Notes under the pieces: model-generated
Seen by the model: only the letters and a program-made list of their open reading frames with translations
Told to the model about the DNA's origin: nothing
Database searches by the model: none
DNA from: Cymodocea nodosa
Taxonomy: Eukaryota > Streptophyta > Magnoliopsida > Alismatales > Cymodoceaceae
Reading direction: 5' to 3'
NCBI GenBank assembly: GCA_036874045.1
Contig: JAZBRI010000010.1
Location: 82,001 to 146,000 of the forward strand
Length of the DNA stretch: 64,000 nucleotides
In this document: piece after piece, positions 34,553 to 52,107 of the stretch
Position numbering within the stretch: position 1 is the stretch's first letter
How the letters are laid out: the number at the start of each line of letters is the position of its first letter
Position numbers and translations under genes: made by a program

Positions 34553-37500
34553 TTTTTTTTTTAAAAAAAACTTAACCTAATATTATTCATTAGGTGGTTA
34601 GGTGTCTGTAAAAAAAGAAATAGGGGTTACATTAAGGAGTAGATTCGAATCACTGAAGGATTTGAATCTAGCCAATAAAGGAAGAAATTACAAATAAGTA
34701 GCAGAAAAAAATACATAGGAGTAGGAATGGCGCAATCTGGACAAAAGTCCAGACGCACCAAACTCAAAAAACAGCAGAATTAGACAAACATTGGAAACAG
34801 GATGGAACCACCGGAAAAATCTGTAAACTTGAAAAACTTCGGTGAAATCGAAAAAAAATGGTGAAACAGAGTAAAAGACTGGAAAAACACTAGTGAAACT
34901 AAGAGGACTGCAAGACAGGATCCTCCATTTATCCAATAGAAGACTACCATGACAGCTTGCAGGACAATCCTTTATCTCAACCAGATTTGATGACAACCAG
35001 TGAGAGCCCACTTGGCAAAATTGTCAGCAGATGTATTTAACTCTCAAGGAATCCAGTAAAGCTCACCAATCAATGCATAAGTTTGATAGATGAAACTCCA
35101 AAAATGAGCTGCTTTATAAATAAGACAAATGCCACGGATTAAAGAGTCAAATAGCTTCCTGAATCAATCTCCACTAGCTTTGAAAAATCAAGATTTTGAT
35201 GTCATCAACCAAAGCATAAATTTCAACTAGCAATCTGTTAGCCGTCCCATGAAAATCAGAGGCAGCCACCAACAACTCACCCTGACTATCTCGAAGCACC
35301 ACACCACTAGCAGCTTTGCTATGCAAACTTGACGCACCATTTGAGTTCATAGTGATCCAACCCAGCAACAGCCTACACCAAGGTTTCCAAGGCTTTGGTG
35401 CAGGAACCGACTTAACAACTTGCAAGAAATTTTGATGGAAAACAAAAATAGAAGAGCATACCTTTCATTTGATACTACTGAAGTCTCTTAGGGAATCCTC
35501 CATCATAACCTTATAGTGAGCTCACTAACACTCCCATAGAATGGTAGCAGCTAAAAACTTCAAGAAGCGCCATTGAGGGATTTTCCTTGTAAACCTCAAG
35601 CATTTGAAAATCCATTGCCTACAGTTGTTAGAGGAGGGAATATTAATCGAATAGTGTCTACCAACCTAGTTATGGAACAAGAAGGCCCACTCTCCCTCAA
35701 AGAACAAATGAGAAGGGGAATCCACACCTTTGAAAATTTTACAGCAGGTACACATTGAATCTAGCAACGTACCCTGTCGCTAAAATAGCTCCTCCATCGG
35801 AAGCACCTGCCAATGCCACCTACATTAAAAAAAAGAAATCTGAGTCAGAATGTAGGACTGCCATAAACTAGGGTTCCAAGTTCCTAAATTACCATGCTTC
35901 TGCATCATCTCCCAAGCAAAAGCAGTGGATACACAACCATCTAGACGAGGAGACCAGATAAATTTATATTTTCGAGAACATATCAGTAACTAATTGGACC
36001 TTATCCAAGGGGAAGTAAGGCCTGAAGCTCAGCAATGTCTAAATCATGTAGTTCAACTAGAGATTTATAAAGGGCGCTCTTCAGAAGAGGGTAGAAATGA
36101 CCATTTCCCCCAGACCAATAAGGAACTATTGAGCAATCACTCAAGTAGTATGCAGTAATTTCCAGATGTTTGAAGTCGTCCCAATCATTGACAGTGCAAT
36201 GCCACCATACAAGCTTTTGATATATCTTGACCACAAATTATCATCATATTGAGTATTGTGTTATGAGTTTAATGATAATTTCGTAAATTTTAAATTTATA
36301 ACTGTAAGCACGTGATATCAATAATGTAACAAGCATGTAAGTATAGGTTGAACCATAAGAAATTTGTATTTTAATTAAAAATCCTAAGTAAAAGATAAAC
36401 AACATTTCAATATTCAATTGATTAAATTTGATAAAACTTGTCATGCACTGGAAAATACAGAATTAAAGTTCAATTTGCAAGTCATATATCTCTCTACCCA
36501 ATTCTCTAAAAATCACAGAAAAATACATGAATGAAAGCTAATCAAGTTCCCTAAAAGAAGGTATAAATTTTCTTAGAAAAATTCCTAGTATGGTTCTCGC
36601 AATCATAGAAATAACCTAACTGTGCAACTCAGCCGAGAAAAATTCTAAAATAGAGCAATCGACTTAAAAAAATCAAATTTAAATCAATTCTGCATGAAAT
36701 CTGGTAAAATCAGCGTGCTTTGAAAGATAATCCGTTGCTCTAATTAGGAAAAATAACAAACATGAATTTTGAAATACAAGCATCCATGGCAATCAGTTGA
36801 CGTCGAGCACAAATTCAGACTCACAACTAAGAATTTGGAACTGCTGTTACCTTTGCAAAATAAATTCGAAAACCTAAGATAAATGCTTCTAAAATTCATA
36901 AAACCATTACAGACATGTTCTACATTTAAAACTCTTACAAGATGAACTAAAACACGAGATAAAACTGTATGAAAACAAGTCCTACAACTAAGAGCAAAAT
37001 GGAGATCAATCTGTATACAAAAGAAAACCTAACGTATACAAGTTTATATGGCCGAGAATGGTACTATGCACACATATTCACACATTTACATGAGAATAAC
37101 TATATTTCATAGATTAAAAACACTACCATGCATTGGTTGAAATGAAAAAAACGTGCATACATATAAATGTTAGTCCCAACAAGAGCAAAACAAATAATTA
37201 ACAAAATAAAAGATATCAAGACACATATATACACATGAGTTTTCCTCTCTAAATTCATTTTTATACCTTAAAGCTCACTCTTCTTCGAGGTTGCACTTGA
37301 GCTTCAACCAAAGCCTTCCTCCTCGTTCTTCTTCTAGGTCGGAAAGGGTGCTCAACAAGTTGAGAAGGACACCTCTCCTCACATAGCACTAGAAAAACCA
37401 ATGGAAAGGGGCTCACACATGAATTTCCTTGGTTGCACCCTTGATCACACATCCATGGATGATCCTCACGTCTTTAAGGCTTTAAACTTTCATCACCAAA

Positions 37501-39210
37501 CCTTCAAGAATCGAAGGGAGGGTGAAACACAAATCTCTCCTTCCCGTACTCAAGGCTGATGATTAAGTAAAAGGAAAAATCTATGGGGATTCCAAGGAGT
37601 GGACGACGGTTGCATGAAATTGGAGGAAGAAAAATCGTGGAAGAAGAGTTCCAATGAACCTTAGTACGTGCTTATATCTTGGAGGTACTTTTTACAAAGG
37701 TGGTCCTCTAATTTCCTTGATTTGTGGCTCATTTCACTTTCTCACCTTGAAACTTATACCTACATAAGCAAACTTAAAGCACATGAAGAAAAGGTAAAAT
37801 AACTTATGTAAATCAAAATAAATGTGATTCCCATGATAGCTTCGCATTCCTAACATTGAGTTCTATGTAAAAGGTATAAATATTGCATTTTTAACCTTAA
37901 GTACTCATTTATTCATGCATTTCTCTAGCTTTTTCCATAACTATATAAAATATGTAATTTACTTCTATACTTTAACTATTTCATTGTAAAAGTGCATAAA
38001 TAAATATATAAAATAATGCATAAATAAATACTTAACATATTGCAAGTCATCTTTACATGGAGGGTTAACATCTCCTTGCAAAAATTATGGACACCTAGCC
38101 CATATTCATTAATAGGTTTGGAAATCTTGTCCTAGTTCAACCAATGTCTAGCATGGTTATTTCCATTGTTGCCCTAGAGAAATCTAGCACACATCTGCTG
38201 TAAACAAGAAATCATAGTTATAGGAAGGTCATACACACTAAATAGATGAATAGGCATACCAGCTATACATGTTTTCATAGGATGATCCTACCTCTAGCAC
38301 TAAGGCATCATAGCCTTCCACCTAGAGAGCTTCATTTAAATTTTCTCCATCATGCCATGAAAGTATTCTACCTTGGTTCTGCCTTTAAATAAGGGACATC
38401 TTATATATTTAAAAGTGAGGTTGTCCTGAGAAAACCCAGTAAGATTTTTAATTCTTTCCACACAACTTCTAGGGCTTTTGTTAGAAACAAAAAAGAAACT
38501 TTTGTGTTTATTAATTCTTTGCCTTGTAGAATCTTGATATGCCTTTAATATTCATGCAGCACTTGACGTTGAATTTACTACCATTAAGAAAACACAAGGT
38601 GTCATCATCCACATATGATAGATGTGAGAGAGTGAAAGAAATCATCCTAGAAGAGTGGGGAGAGAAACCATTCTCCTTTTTCCATCTTCTTAAGACCTCT
38701 ACATAAAAGTTTCTCAACAATCATGAATAGGTATGGTGATAGAGGATCACCTTGCCGGAGACCCCTAGAGCTTGGAAAAAATGTGGTAGCAGCTCTATGG
38801 AAGAGAGCTATAAAGGACACTTCTTCAATGCAATTTTTGATCAGGTCCAAACATTTCTTATCAAAATCATATTGTTGCAAAACAGCATATAAAGCCAGCC
38901 TTTCAAGACAATCAAATGCCTTTTCCATATCTATATTAAAGATAATGTTTCCTACACACTCTCCTTCATCCAGTTTCCGAAGCATTTCTTGAGCAACAGT
39001 GACAATGTGAAAAATGCTATAGTTGGGGATGTAAGCACCCTGTGTATCAGAAATAATGTTTCCCATGAACTCACATAGTCTATTTGTAAGGAAAAGCACT
39101 ACTTCCCAAAGTGAAAGAGTGGCACAACCCATGGCTAAACACCAAGAACTTGGAATAAAGGACGTGTTGACTAATTCAAGATGAATTGGGAAGTAGCATG
39201 CCAAAGACAA
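34553..39210 (-). mobile_element. L1-type LINE, 5'-truncated, split by a solo LTR
   Basis: The minus strand reads RT (38647-39210: DTQGAYIPNYSIFHIV, NIDMEKAFDCLE, SRGLRQGDPLSPYLF), the catalytic YVDD box (SHLSYVDDDTLCF near 38600), the post-RT region to 38041, then after the LTR the zinc-binding region (35560-36000) and an RNase H-like domain (35174-35425: GVVLRDSQGELL). The expected first catalytic Asp of that RNase H is Asn (NSNGAS). The element ends in a T-run on the plus strand (34553-34562), that is, its poly(A) tail. Several stops. Confidence 0.82.
36250..38035 (-). repeat. Solo LTR inserted in the LINE
   Basis: 1786 bp flanked by CATAT (36245-36249 and 38036-38040). LINE reading passes across the site in frame when the segment and one CATAT are removed (minus strand DDLQYDDNLWSRYIKSLYG). 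Near the left end is AAGTATAGGTTGAACCATAAGAAATT, like the U5-side motif of family A LTRs. The sense-strand 3' end is canonical (CA); the other end reads TT rather than TG. Contains a short open frame 37261-37452 without protein signature. Confidence 0.7.
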
Positions 39211-40029
39211 AACAAGAAAATTTTGTTGACATCACCCCTATTAGTAGGCAACATGTAATGATATTCATGTGAATGCCTAACCTTCGAATCATGTGCCAAT
39301 GTGGAAGGAAGGTTGTTGCAAAAGTCCAAAAGCTATGTAGATTGTGGGGAACTTGGGGTTCAAGTTTGGAGGTTGACCATGTAGTATAGATAAGGGAGAA
39401 GACCATTGGTGTAGAGATCATCAATCAATAACCAATGCAATCCACTATCAACAAGAAGTATAGTCCATTGCCTTCGATTGTAGCTCATTTTCCTCTTCAT
39501 TTGATATTATTTTGTCATTCGTAATCCCTCCCACATTGTAACTACGATTATTACATTAATAAATTCACAATTTTTTGCATCAAAACATCCCTATAACTCT
39601 TGAATACCCTTCCCTTTTCTCTTGGCAACAACAACTCACTCCAACGTCCAATCCTACATTCCTTAGGTGAATAGCCAATGGATGAGGTATTAGAGCTTAG
39701 ATTTGTGATACATGGTGGGGACTAGATCCTCATGTGTTGCTACTAGAGAGGCCTTCATTTAATTGCACTTGAGCTAGAGAATCTTGTCCAAGGACACCAT
39801 CAATGATCAAGGTGAGGAGGAGATTTCATCATTTTGAAATGTATCTAGAATTGCTTCTAATTTGAGAGTGCTCATAAGGTGCATACAATCCCTATTGGAG
39901 AGTGTGAATTCCTACCTGAAATGATTGGAGAAGTACATCAAGCTGCTGCATCAGAAGAAATCATGAGGAGATTGAGATGACACCCATTGACAGTGAAGGT
40001 GCATTGCGAAAGGCATTAGCCCAATTGAG
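39211..40029. other. Unassigned sequence
   Basis: No convincing gene. 39176-39424 is open on the minus strand but unrecognised. From about 39640 the plus strand looks like decayed retroelement leader/gag leading into the next entry. Confidence 0.35.
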
Positions 40030-40155
40030 TCATCCATTCAAGTTGGAGGCACCCTCTTGGACTTTGATGGGTTGATGGATGTTGAAAAACTTGACACGTG
40101 GATGGCACAATTGAAGACTTATTTCACCTTGTATGACTACCAAAGAGAGTAAAAT
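40030..40155 (+). pseudogene. Ty3-gypsy gag fragment
   Basis: One frame reads LLDFDGLMDVEKLDTWMAQL followed by YFTLYDYQRE and a stop, the capsid-start wording of chromovirus gag. No protease or polymerase follows; LTR-like AT-rich DNA begins right after. Confidence 0.6.
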
Positions 40156-41131
40156 CAAAAACTTGTTTGAAAATTTTAAATCATAATTGCAAACACATGG
40201 TACCAATTATAGTAATTTCAATGAGTATGGGTCATGTTCACAAGGAGTTAAAAATTACCTACTAAATCTAAGGCTAATTATGAAAAGGTATTCAATTAAG
40301 CTTATTATTTATTAATTATGGGTGCATACATGAGATGAGAAAAGCTTACATGTTCTCAATAAATTTTAACTTTGAACACATGTAACCCAAATTTAACACT
40401 TAAGCACTAGAAAAATAATTTTTCCATTTCTCTCTAAAATCTACAATGAAGGCCTTCTTGTAAAATTCACAATTTCAGAATTACAAATCCAAAATCCATA
40501 ATTAAATAATCACTGGAAAGCTCAAGAAGAATACTAAATCAGGAAATTATTAATAATCAAATTCATAGTTGGAAGCTACTTTAGAAAATTCCACAATGTA
40601 GTGGTGCAAACAAATTTCAATTTGCAAATAATAATCACTTCCAACTTTGAAAATTTGTAGATTAGGATCTACAACTCCAAAAATGGCAACTGAATTATCA
40701 ATGGAAGGCTCTAGAAAAAATTTAACCAGGAAAAATATTCGAATCCAGATTTTCAGAATGAATTAATGGTAGAAAACTTTTTCAAAAACAGATTCAAATA
40801 ATTCTGATTGCAACATAGAAATCACCACTAACTTTAAAAATTTGAAACTTTCTCCTCAGATCGAAATATAATAAAATCAATGTCAACAAAAACTTTAAAA
40901 ATGATTTTTCAAACAAAATTGTAAATCAGTGATTTTACAGACTCGTAAAACTACAACCAAAGATTTGTGCATCTGTAGACAATTCTGCATGCAAGTTTCT
41001 GCTGCAAGAAATCATGAACACTGTTATAAAAACCATTGAAAAATTAAAAAACTCTAGTGTAACTCAATTTATATTTGACCTACTATAAGAATTAACAAGA
41101 AAACTGCATAGATATTAATCTAAACAAGTTC
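40156..41131. repeat. AT-rich LTR-like segment
   Basis: No coding. Composition and the words AAACACATGGTACCAATTAT...GAGTATGGGTCATGTTCACAAGGAG resemble the U5 side of the LTR at 36250 (ACTGTAAGCACGTGATATCAA...AAGTATAGGTTGAACCATAAG), so it is probably a partial LTR of a related family in the same orientation. Confidence 0.4.
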
Positions 41132-41323
41132 TTAGAAACTAAACTCACCATCAACACTAATGGAAAGGAGTGCCGGTGGAGAAACACTAGCCCACACATC
41201 ACCCCAGAAAATAACCTTCCCACCATGCCATATCACTAATGTGGACCCACTCCTAACCAACTTAACTACCTCTGGAATCAATCCTCTCCTTATTTGGAGT
41301 TTTACTGATTTGCTTGGGTGCAA
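41132..41323 (-). pseudogene. LINE C-terminal fragment (minus)
   Basis: Reads IRRGLIPEVVKLVRSGSTLV then IWHGGKVIFWGDVW, the W.VGNG..I.FW.D.W pattern found after the RT in L1-type LINEs. Overlaps head-to-head with the plus-strand LINE piece starting at about 41314. Confidence 0.65.
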
Positions 41324-42110
41324 AGTGCAAGATGTGGCATATCTTGGCTTGCCTCAGTCTCCTTCTAAACCATCTTTATATGTTAGTGTTCCAACTCCCT
41401 AAAGGGATATCTCAGACTATTGAGAACCTGTGCAAACAATGGCTGTGGTCTGGCAGGGATGACAATCCTAGGCAAATGCACCTCATAAAATGGGAGATGA
41501 TTTGCCATCCAAAACATTTGGGTGGCCTGGATGTCTGGTCTTTGGAAATCCTTAATTTGGCTCTCTTGTGTAAATGGAAGTGGGAATAAGAAGCCTATGG
41601 TCGTAAGTACTGGATAGTTTATGTGGACAGGACTGAAGTAGAAGTTCTCATCAAAAGAGTTCTCACATTTGGAAGGCCATCTATAGCCTAAACCAATTTT
41701 CTCCAGAAATACTACATTTATAGTGGGCAATGGTAAAAGGGAAAAATTCTGGACGGACAATTGGCTGATGGATTCTTTAATTGCAGAAGTCTACCCTAAC
41801 ATATATAAGCTTTCTCAAAACAATTGGGCACTGTGTTGTGAATTGGAGCAAATCCGGGATCACAACAGTAGCTGACCCCAGTACTTATCTGGAATGCATC
41901 TTTTGTAGAAGCAGACAGGATGATATAGATCATCTCTTTTGTAAATGTCAGATAAGCAGCAAGTTTGGGATACTCTCCCAAAGTCTCTCCCAATGGTTCT
42001 TGGGGTTTCCAATTTCAGTCATTATCCAACAGTAATTCTGCTATGAACAACTTAATCAAAGGAAGATCAAAGACCAATGGTAGCTAAGGTCTTGTTTGTG
42101 TTTGTCATCA
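41314..42110 (+). pseudogene. LINE C-terminal fragment (plus)
   Basis: 41314-41589 reads FLWSGRD-like LCKQWLWSGRDD, then HLIKWEMICHPKHLGGLDVW, the usual post-RT LINE segment. 41781-42035 holds the RT zinc-binding region (CIFCRSRQDDIDHLFCKCQI). Frameshifted between the two. Confidence 0.75.
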
Positions 42111-43230
42111 AATGAGAGGAACCTGTCAACCTACCTAGATAATCATTGCTCAAATCTATCCACCATACGCTACCAATCTTATTCTTTAACCCCCAACTGA
42201 CAATAGGAGACCAAGATATTAGATGAGAAAGGGCTCCCTTGAACAATCTATTAACTTATGGCTGCATTATAAACCTCTACATCTATCGTAGCAATGCTAA
42301 TCACAGTGTGGATTTCCTCAAGTTGACCTTAACTTCACTGGTGACCCTGAGAGGCCTAGTAAGCTGATGAACATGTTCAACCTGACCTTGGCTCACCCCG
42401 CAAAAGAGAATAATGTTATTAGCATACTATAAATGATTGACATTCAAGACACCCCTCTTTGGGTAAAAGCCCTTAATAAGCCCATGAACTTCTACGTTAT
42501 GATACATACGTCTAAACACTTCTTCAACCAAGGTAAATAAGAATGGGGATGGCAGATCACCTTGTCTGAATCTAGGACCACAACCAAACTCTGTTGTAGG
42601 ACAGCCGTTGAATAACACCAGAAAAGAAGCTGAACTTACACGAATAGTCAATATAGTCTCACCAGTTGATGACAAAACCCATACAATATATGACCTGTTG
42701 CAAGCAATTCTAGAAGCACTATCATAAGCCTTTTTCATATCTAACTTTCATACAAAACTGACTTTCTTTTGCTTCCATCTAGCCTTAACACATTCGTTTG
42801 TTATAAAAAAACTATGATTTGACAACCTTCCACAAAAGTAGTCTGGTAATTCTCCACCAAGCAAGGATGAAGTGGTTTCAAACTCTTTGTTAAACATTTA
42901 GCAATGATCTTGTAAATGACATTAAGGAGACTGATTGGTCTAAATTGTGAGATGTTGGGTGTCCCTTGAACTTTCAAAATCTGTGTGACGAGTCATTCAC
43001 ATATCCACATCACCTCCATTTTTAATAGAAGTCCAACATAACCTGTAGTACATCATTTCCAATTAGATCCTGGAAACGTTGAAAAAACTTCAGAAAGCCA
43101 TCTAGACCAAAAGGTGCATTTTCACCTCTTCTTTTGAGAACTCTATATCTTGGGCTTACGCCTAACTAGATCTATTGTAGACCTAAATCAACTTCAAAGA
43201 AACAAGTCCTTTTCTTGCTTAAATGATCAG
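42111..43230 (-). pseudogene. LINE reverse transcriptase fragment (minus)
   Basis: About 42880-42980 reads as the RT entry motif (FRPISLLNVIYKIIAKCL). 42427-42738 gives the AYDS...RFRQGDLPSPFLF part (normally LRQGDPLSP). Stops and frameshifts occur throughout. It stands tail-to-tail with the plus-strand fragment before it. Confidence 0.78.
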
Positions 43231-44680
43231 CAAAGCTTTCTCAATCTATTGTCTGATTATTATCTTCTCATTATACATTACTCTTTTGAACACTTATTGA
43301 AACTATAAGATTAATTATATGATATATATATCTATAGTGAAATAAAGCAAAATCATTTGGTAGAGTTAATCTATTTTTAAATATGAGAGAATTACAATAT
43401 TATTAAATGCATTATCAAATATAATATTACCTAGTTTTTCTTTAATTTCATAAAATTCAAAAATTTTCATAATAATAGAAAAAATATTTTGAACATTATG
43501 TAGATGATTTATTTTTCTAAATCTTATTAATCTTTTTTGTAAAATTTAATTATCATCAATAAAATATGTGGTAATAGCAATATATCTTATTTTAGTTCTA
43601 CTCTCCTAAATATTAAATATACATATTATAGATATATTAATAGAACTTATTATATTAATTAGTTCTATTTTAAGTTTATTATAAAAATCAATAATATATT
43701 GCCTAGTGCATTTCTAAAAATATTTTTAAATTATGGACAATAGGCTTATAAAATGTAATTTCAAAAATGTTGACTGTCACCAAAATTAATAGGTAAATTT
43801 TAAACAATAATAAATTTAGTATATAGTTTCTTAGCATTCCTAACATTATAATGTCATTGTGTAATATTATCTTTAGAGTTAAAATTAATTTATATTAAAT
43901 CATTTTATTTTTTTCAAGATTTTTAAATAAATAATTAGCTAAATATCTAAATAAATAACCTATATCACTTGAAGTTTTGCAAGAGAACTTTATATTATAA
44001 ATGTTTTAATAAATTCTCTTCATCATAGTGTTATTTCTCATATCTTTTATCTTTATTATAAACTTTGGTTATAAAGCAGATCTTCTTCTAAGTTTAATAG
44101 CAATACTTAAAGATACTCTAACTTCTATAATTTGAGAGTATTGATATTTTGACTGAAATATTGAAAAATCATCATTGCTGATATTAAAATTGTATATCAT
44201 TTTTGCAAATAGAAATTAAAAGTTGAAGAAATTTGAAAGTTGAAATTTAAAGACTTTGTAAAAGAGAAATAGAAAATTGAGTTATAAAGAAAATTTTAAT
44301 CATATTTTCCTATTTATAGATTTTTTACACTTTTTCCCTCTCCCTCTCCTATCCTCTCCCATCCTCTCCCTCTCTCTTCGTCTCTCGTAAAACGCTTAGA
44401 TATTCGAACGTTGCATTCAAACATTTGAATATCCGAACATTAAATACAATGTGCAACATTTGGTCGTTCAACTGAATTTGGGTTTTGCGAGCTAGCCCGT
44501 GGTAACCCATGGATCAACCTGTGGTGGGCCTGTGGTGGCCCGTGGGCCGAAAATAGAAGAAAGTTCAGCCCAACTCAACCTGAATTTTTGGATCGGACTA
44601 AACAGAGTCAATATTTTAGAGGTTGCAACTCATTTGACATCTCTAAGTAACAATATTATATTCAACAATATTGGAAACCA
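43231..44680. other. Extremely AT-rich block with a possible hAT-type end
   Basis: 43290-44330 is AT-rich with no usable open frame. It is followed by a C/T-rich tract (44335-44390, repeats of CCTCTCC) and then 44490-44600 with GTGGTGGGCCTGTGGTGGCC and AGCCCAACTCAACC, wording often seen near the 5' ends of plant hAT elements. No terminal inverted repeat could be fixed. Confidence 0.35.
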
Positions 44681-44959
44681 CTAGTAATATTAGATTCCAT
44701 TAGTAAGCAGGAGCCCGCGAAAGGTTTGGTTGATTGATTTGTGTTGCAAAATTGAGCCTAACAAAAGAGGTCACGTCAAACAATTAATATTGTATCAACA
44801 ATGTGTAAGTCATATAATTGTCAGGCTTTCCACTTCTTTGTCAGAAAAGAAGTTTTTGTATTTAAACTACATATGTGGACGACTATAATTGTATGTTCGG
44901 CTCATGATAAACGGAATAACCATGCATGATCGAAGCAAACAGCTAGGTGGCCTGTCTAA

Positions 44960-45417
44960 ATTTTTCTTAAGAATTAATATTGTATGCTTCCTTCTAAGTT
45001 CTCAATCTATTTTACTTAGACATCGATCTGTACTCTTCCTTGATCAGTAATCAAGTTGCCATCTGCCTCCTTCTCCATGTGAAGCAGATGCAATAAATTA
45101 ATTTGCTGAAGCAAACACGTAATCATCAAAGATATTGATCGTGCTAGGACTCAAAACAATGAATCTTCTGTTTCATGCCCTCTTCAACTTGCGTGTAGCT
45201 TGATTGATGGAAGTACAAGTGCATGCATGGATTCAAGTGAAGGAATGATCGGTAACGGTAGAAGCAATGGATTCAAAGTGAAATGGAGCAGTACGTGGTG
45301 AGCGTCTTCTGCATCTACAATCTTCTTAGAATGATGGGGTACAAACTTCATAGGAGTACACCAGCCCCATCCAGCGCCTCTGAAGAAAAAGCCTCTATCC
45401 ATTGCAGAATAAGGTAA
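44960..45417 (+). pseudogene. TLC-domain gene remnant (duplicate copy 1)
   Basis: 44960-45150 aligns with the upstream region of the intact gene (54990-55150: TGTATGCCTCC, GTTGCC.TCTGCCTCC, AATTTG.TGAAGCA, CACGTAATCATC). 45283-45417 aligns with its last exon and stays open for 44 codons, ending with TAA (YNLLRMMGYKLHR...ASEEKASI). Exons 1-4 are missing. It lies 3' to 3' with RPT4 copy 1, as in the intact copy. Confidence 0.8.
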
Positions 45418-45888
45418 CGATAAGATTCCTAATACTGAAGGAGTGCTGCATTGCCAAAAGAGAATTGAACTTTTCCATCAGAATAAGGAAGCAGAACGAA
45501 TCGTCTCCGGAGTTCTATCTACATAAACAATAGCACCCTCCTCTTTGGTTTTCAGATCAAAAGAGGATTATTTTAAATGTCATACACCAAATGGTATCCA
45601 AGGAATGGAATAACGTTTTACAAGGTTAATCCAGGCAAAAATGAAGCAGAACCCGGGCAACAATCCCAACCTACGTGAATCTCAATTCTGACCACACTCA
45701 ACATGTTCTGAAATATGACAGATTCCTCAAACGACTTCCAAAAGCAATTAGTACGAGTTAAACATGACACCACCTTCTTTCAAGATCATAACGTTCAAGC
45801 CATTTCCACGTGTGAATTGGTTGCAGTGGCTGCCCTCAAACCGTAAGAAAGCTTGTTTCCCAAGCTCAGCATAATTAGAAAACCATTC

Positions 45889-50309
<4,421 letters not shown>

Positions 50310-52082
50310 CTTACCTTCTTTCGTCAGGCCACAGCTCCGCAATCGTCGATCGACGCCCCTCCTCCGGTCCTCCTGCCACCGCTTCGTCTCGGCGTTGGTT
50401 TAGGGAAGAAGCAAAGCGAAAGGAAGAAAAAGAAAAAGGAATTTTATAAGGTTTGTTTTCTGTAATAAAATATTCATCCTTTCACAATCATCATAAATCA
50501 GGATAAAGGAGGAAGGCTCACGTTAGCTCTAAAAATTCGTCAATTCCTGGTGAATAATCTTAAAAATAAACTTTACAATAACTATATAATATAGATTATT
50601 AGTGTTAAATGTTAATATCAAGATTACGTAGAGAAAGATCGAAAGAAGGTTTATGTACTTTGGAATTCCTTGAAATTGAATTTGTCAGAGTTCAATTTTG
50701 AAATTTCAGACATTTGTATACTTTGAAATTATTTTCAAATTAATTTCAAGTATTTAAGGATAACTTTATTAGGTAAAAAAAAAGTTGATAGAATAATTAT
50801 AATTAGATTTATCAAAAATTAGGAGCTTATTAATACATACATCGATGGATTTTAATAATTTTTATTTTCGTCAGCTAAATTCCGTCAATCATTAATCTCC
50901 CTTTTAGAACTTTAATTTAAGTTAAGAACAAAGTCATGATTTATAAATAGTTAAATCTATTAATTAAATCAATCTGATAATTGATTGATTTTAATGAATG
51001 AGGATGAATAGTAAATTTTAGTTGACTTACATATGAGAATTAAATAGATTTTCAATAAACATGCAGATTAAATAATGAAGTAAATATAAATAAAAAATAA
51101 ATACACAAACTACAGAAATATGTAAAATTTATAGTAATTCACCTCAAATTTAAGTCTATCTCCACTCTTTAACTCTCTTCGCTTAAGTTCGAACTAATTC
51201 TAGTGTTGTTTTAAGTCAACAACACTCCATTGTTTACGCAACATTGGTAAAATTGTCTTTCATACTAGAAAACAAACCTATCGACGTAATGATCTATTTC
51301 CTTTAAATGCTCTTCGTGAAATGCTTGGTACTTCAGAACACAAGCCTTCTATGAGTCCTTGGAAATTGGAATGACGTACAAAAGACATTGGAGAGGATTG
51401 GTATGTTATTTCTGTATATTATTTTTCTAACGATTAATTGGATTGGTATGACCATTTGATAAGATCATTATGTCAATCATAAAATTGGTACGTCGAGTAG
51501 GAGAATCGTTGTATCATTTCTACTCTGGAGAGCACTTATAGTTCTATTCCACAAAAAAAAATGATATGTCGAAGTGAGTAATTAGTATGTCATTCTTGAT
51601 CCAAATGAACTCCCAGCCTAGAAATCGATAAGCCATTCGTCAAAAAATGATGTATAAATCTTATTGATAAATTCAATGCTAAGTTCTACATAGGTTTAAT
51701 CTCTTATAAACATTTTATTCTAAGTGCATACATATGTTCTAAATGTCTTGTACGAACATTCTGAATATAAGAGAGCATACAAGGGATTTACGATTTTTCC
51801 TAAAGACACAAAACAACTTGAATCAAAATCACATAAATAAATAATACAAGACTTCAGTTCTTGCATCTTGTTGCATGGTGTAATTCTCCTTGAGCTATTT
51901 TTGCTTTTACTCGATCTTTGCTTGACCTTGTTAGATCTTCTCAACCTTGTTGCTTGTCCTGCAACTAAATATATGATCTTATTATATATTTATCATTTAA
52001 TTTGGTATAATCAAAACCTAGTAAGAAAGGCCTTTGTGACAATTCCTTCTTGCATATGGGTTACGTTACTCTCTTTATAGCT
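50310..52082. other. Promoter side of RPT4 copy 1 and intergenic DNA
   Basis: 50310-50450 is GC-rich RPT4 5' UTR/promoter. 50450-52080 is AT-rich with no gene; 51110-51170 (ATGTAAAATTTATAGTAATTCACC) resembles a common copia LTR motif, so a worn solo LTR may be present. Confidence 0.4.
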
Positions 52083-52083
52083 T

Positions 52084-52107
52084 GTGTGTGTGTGTGTGTG
52101 TGTGTGT
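52084..52107. repeat. GT dinucleotide microsatellite
   Basis: Twelve uninterrupted TG units. Confidence 0.95.
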
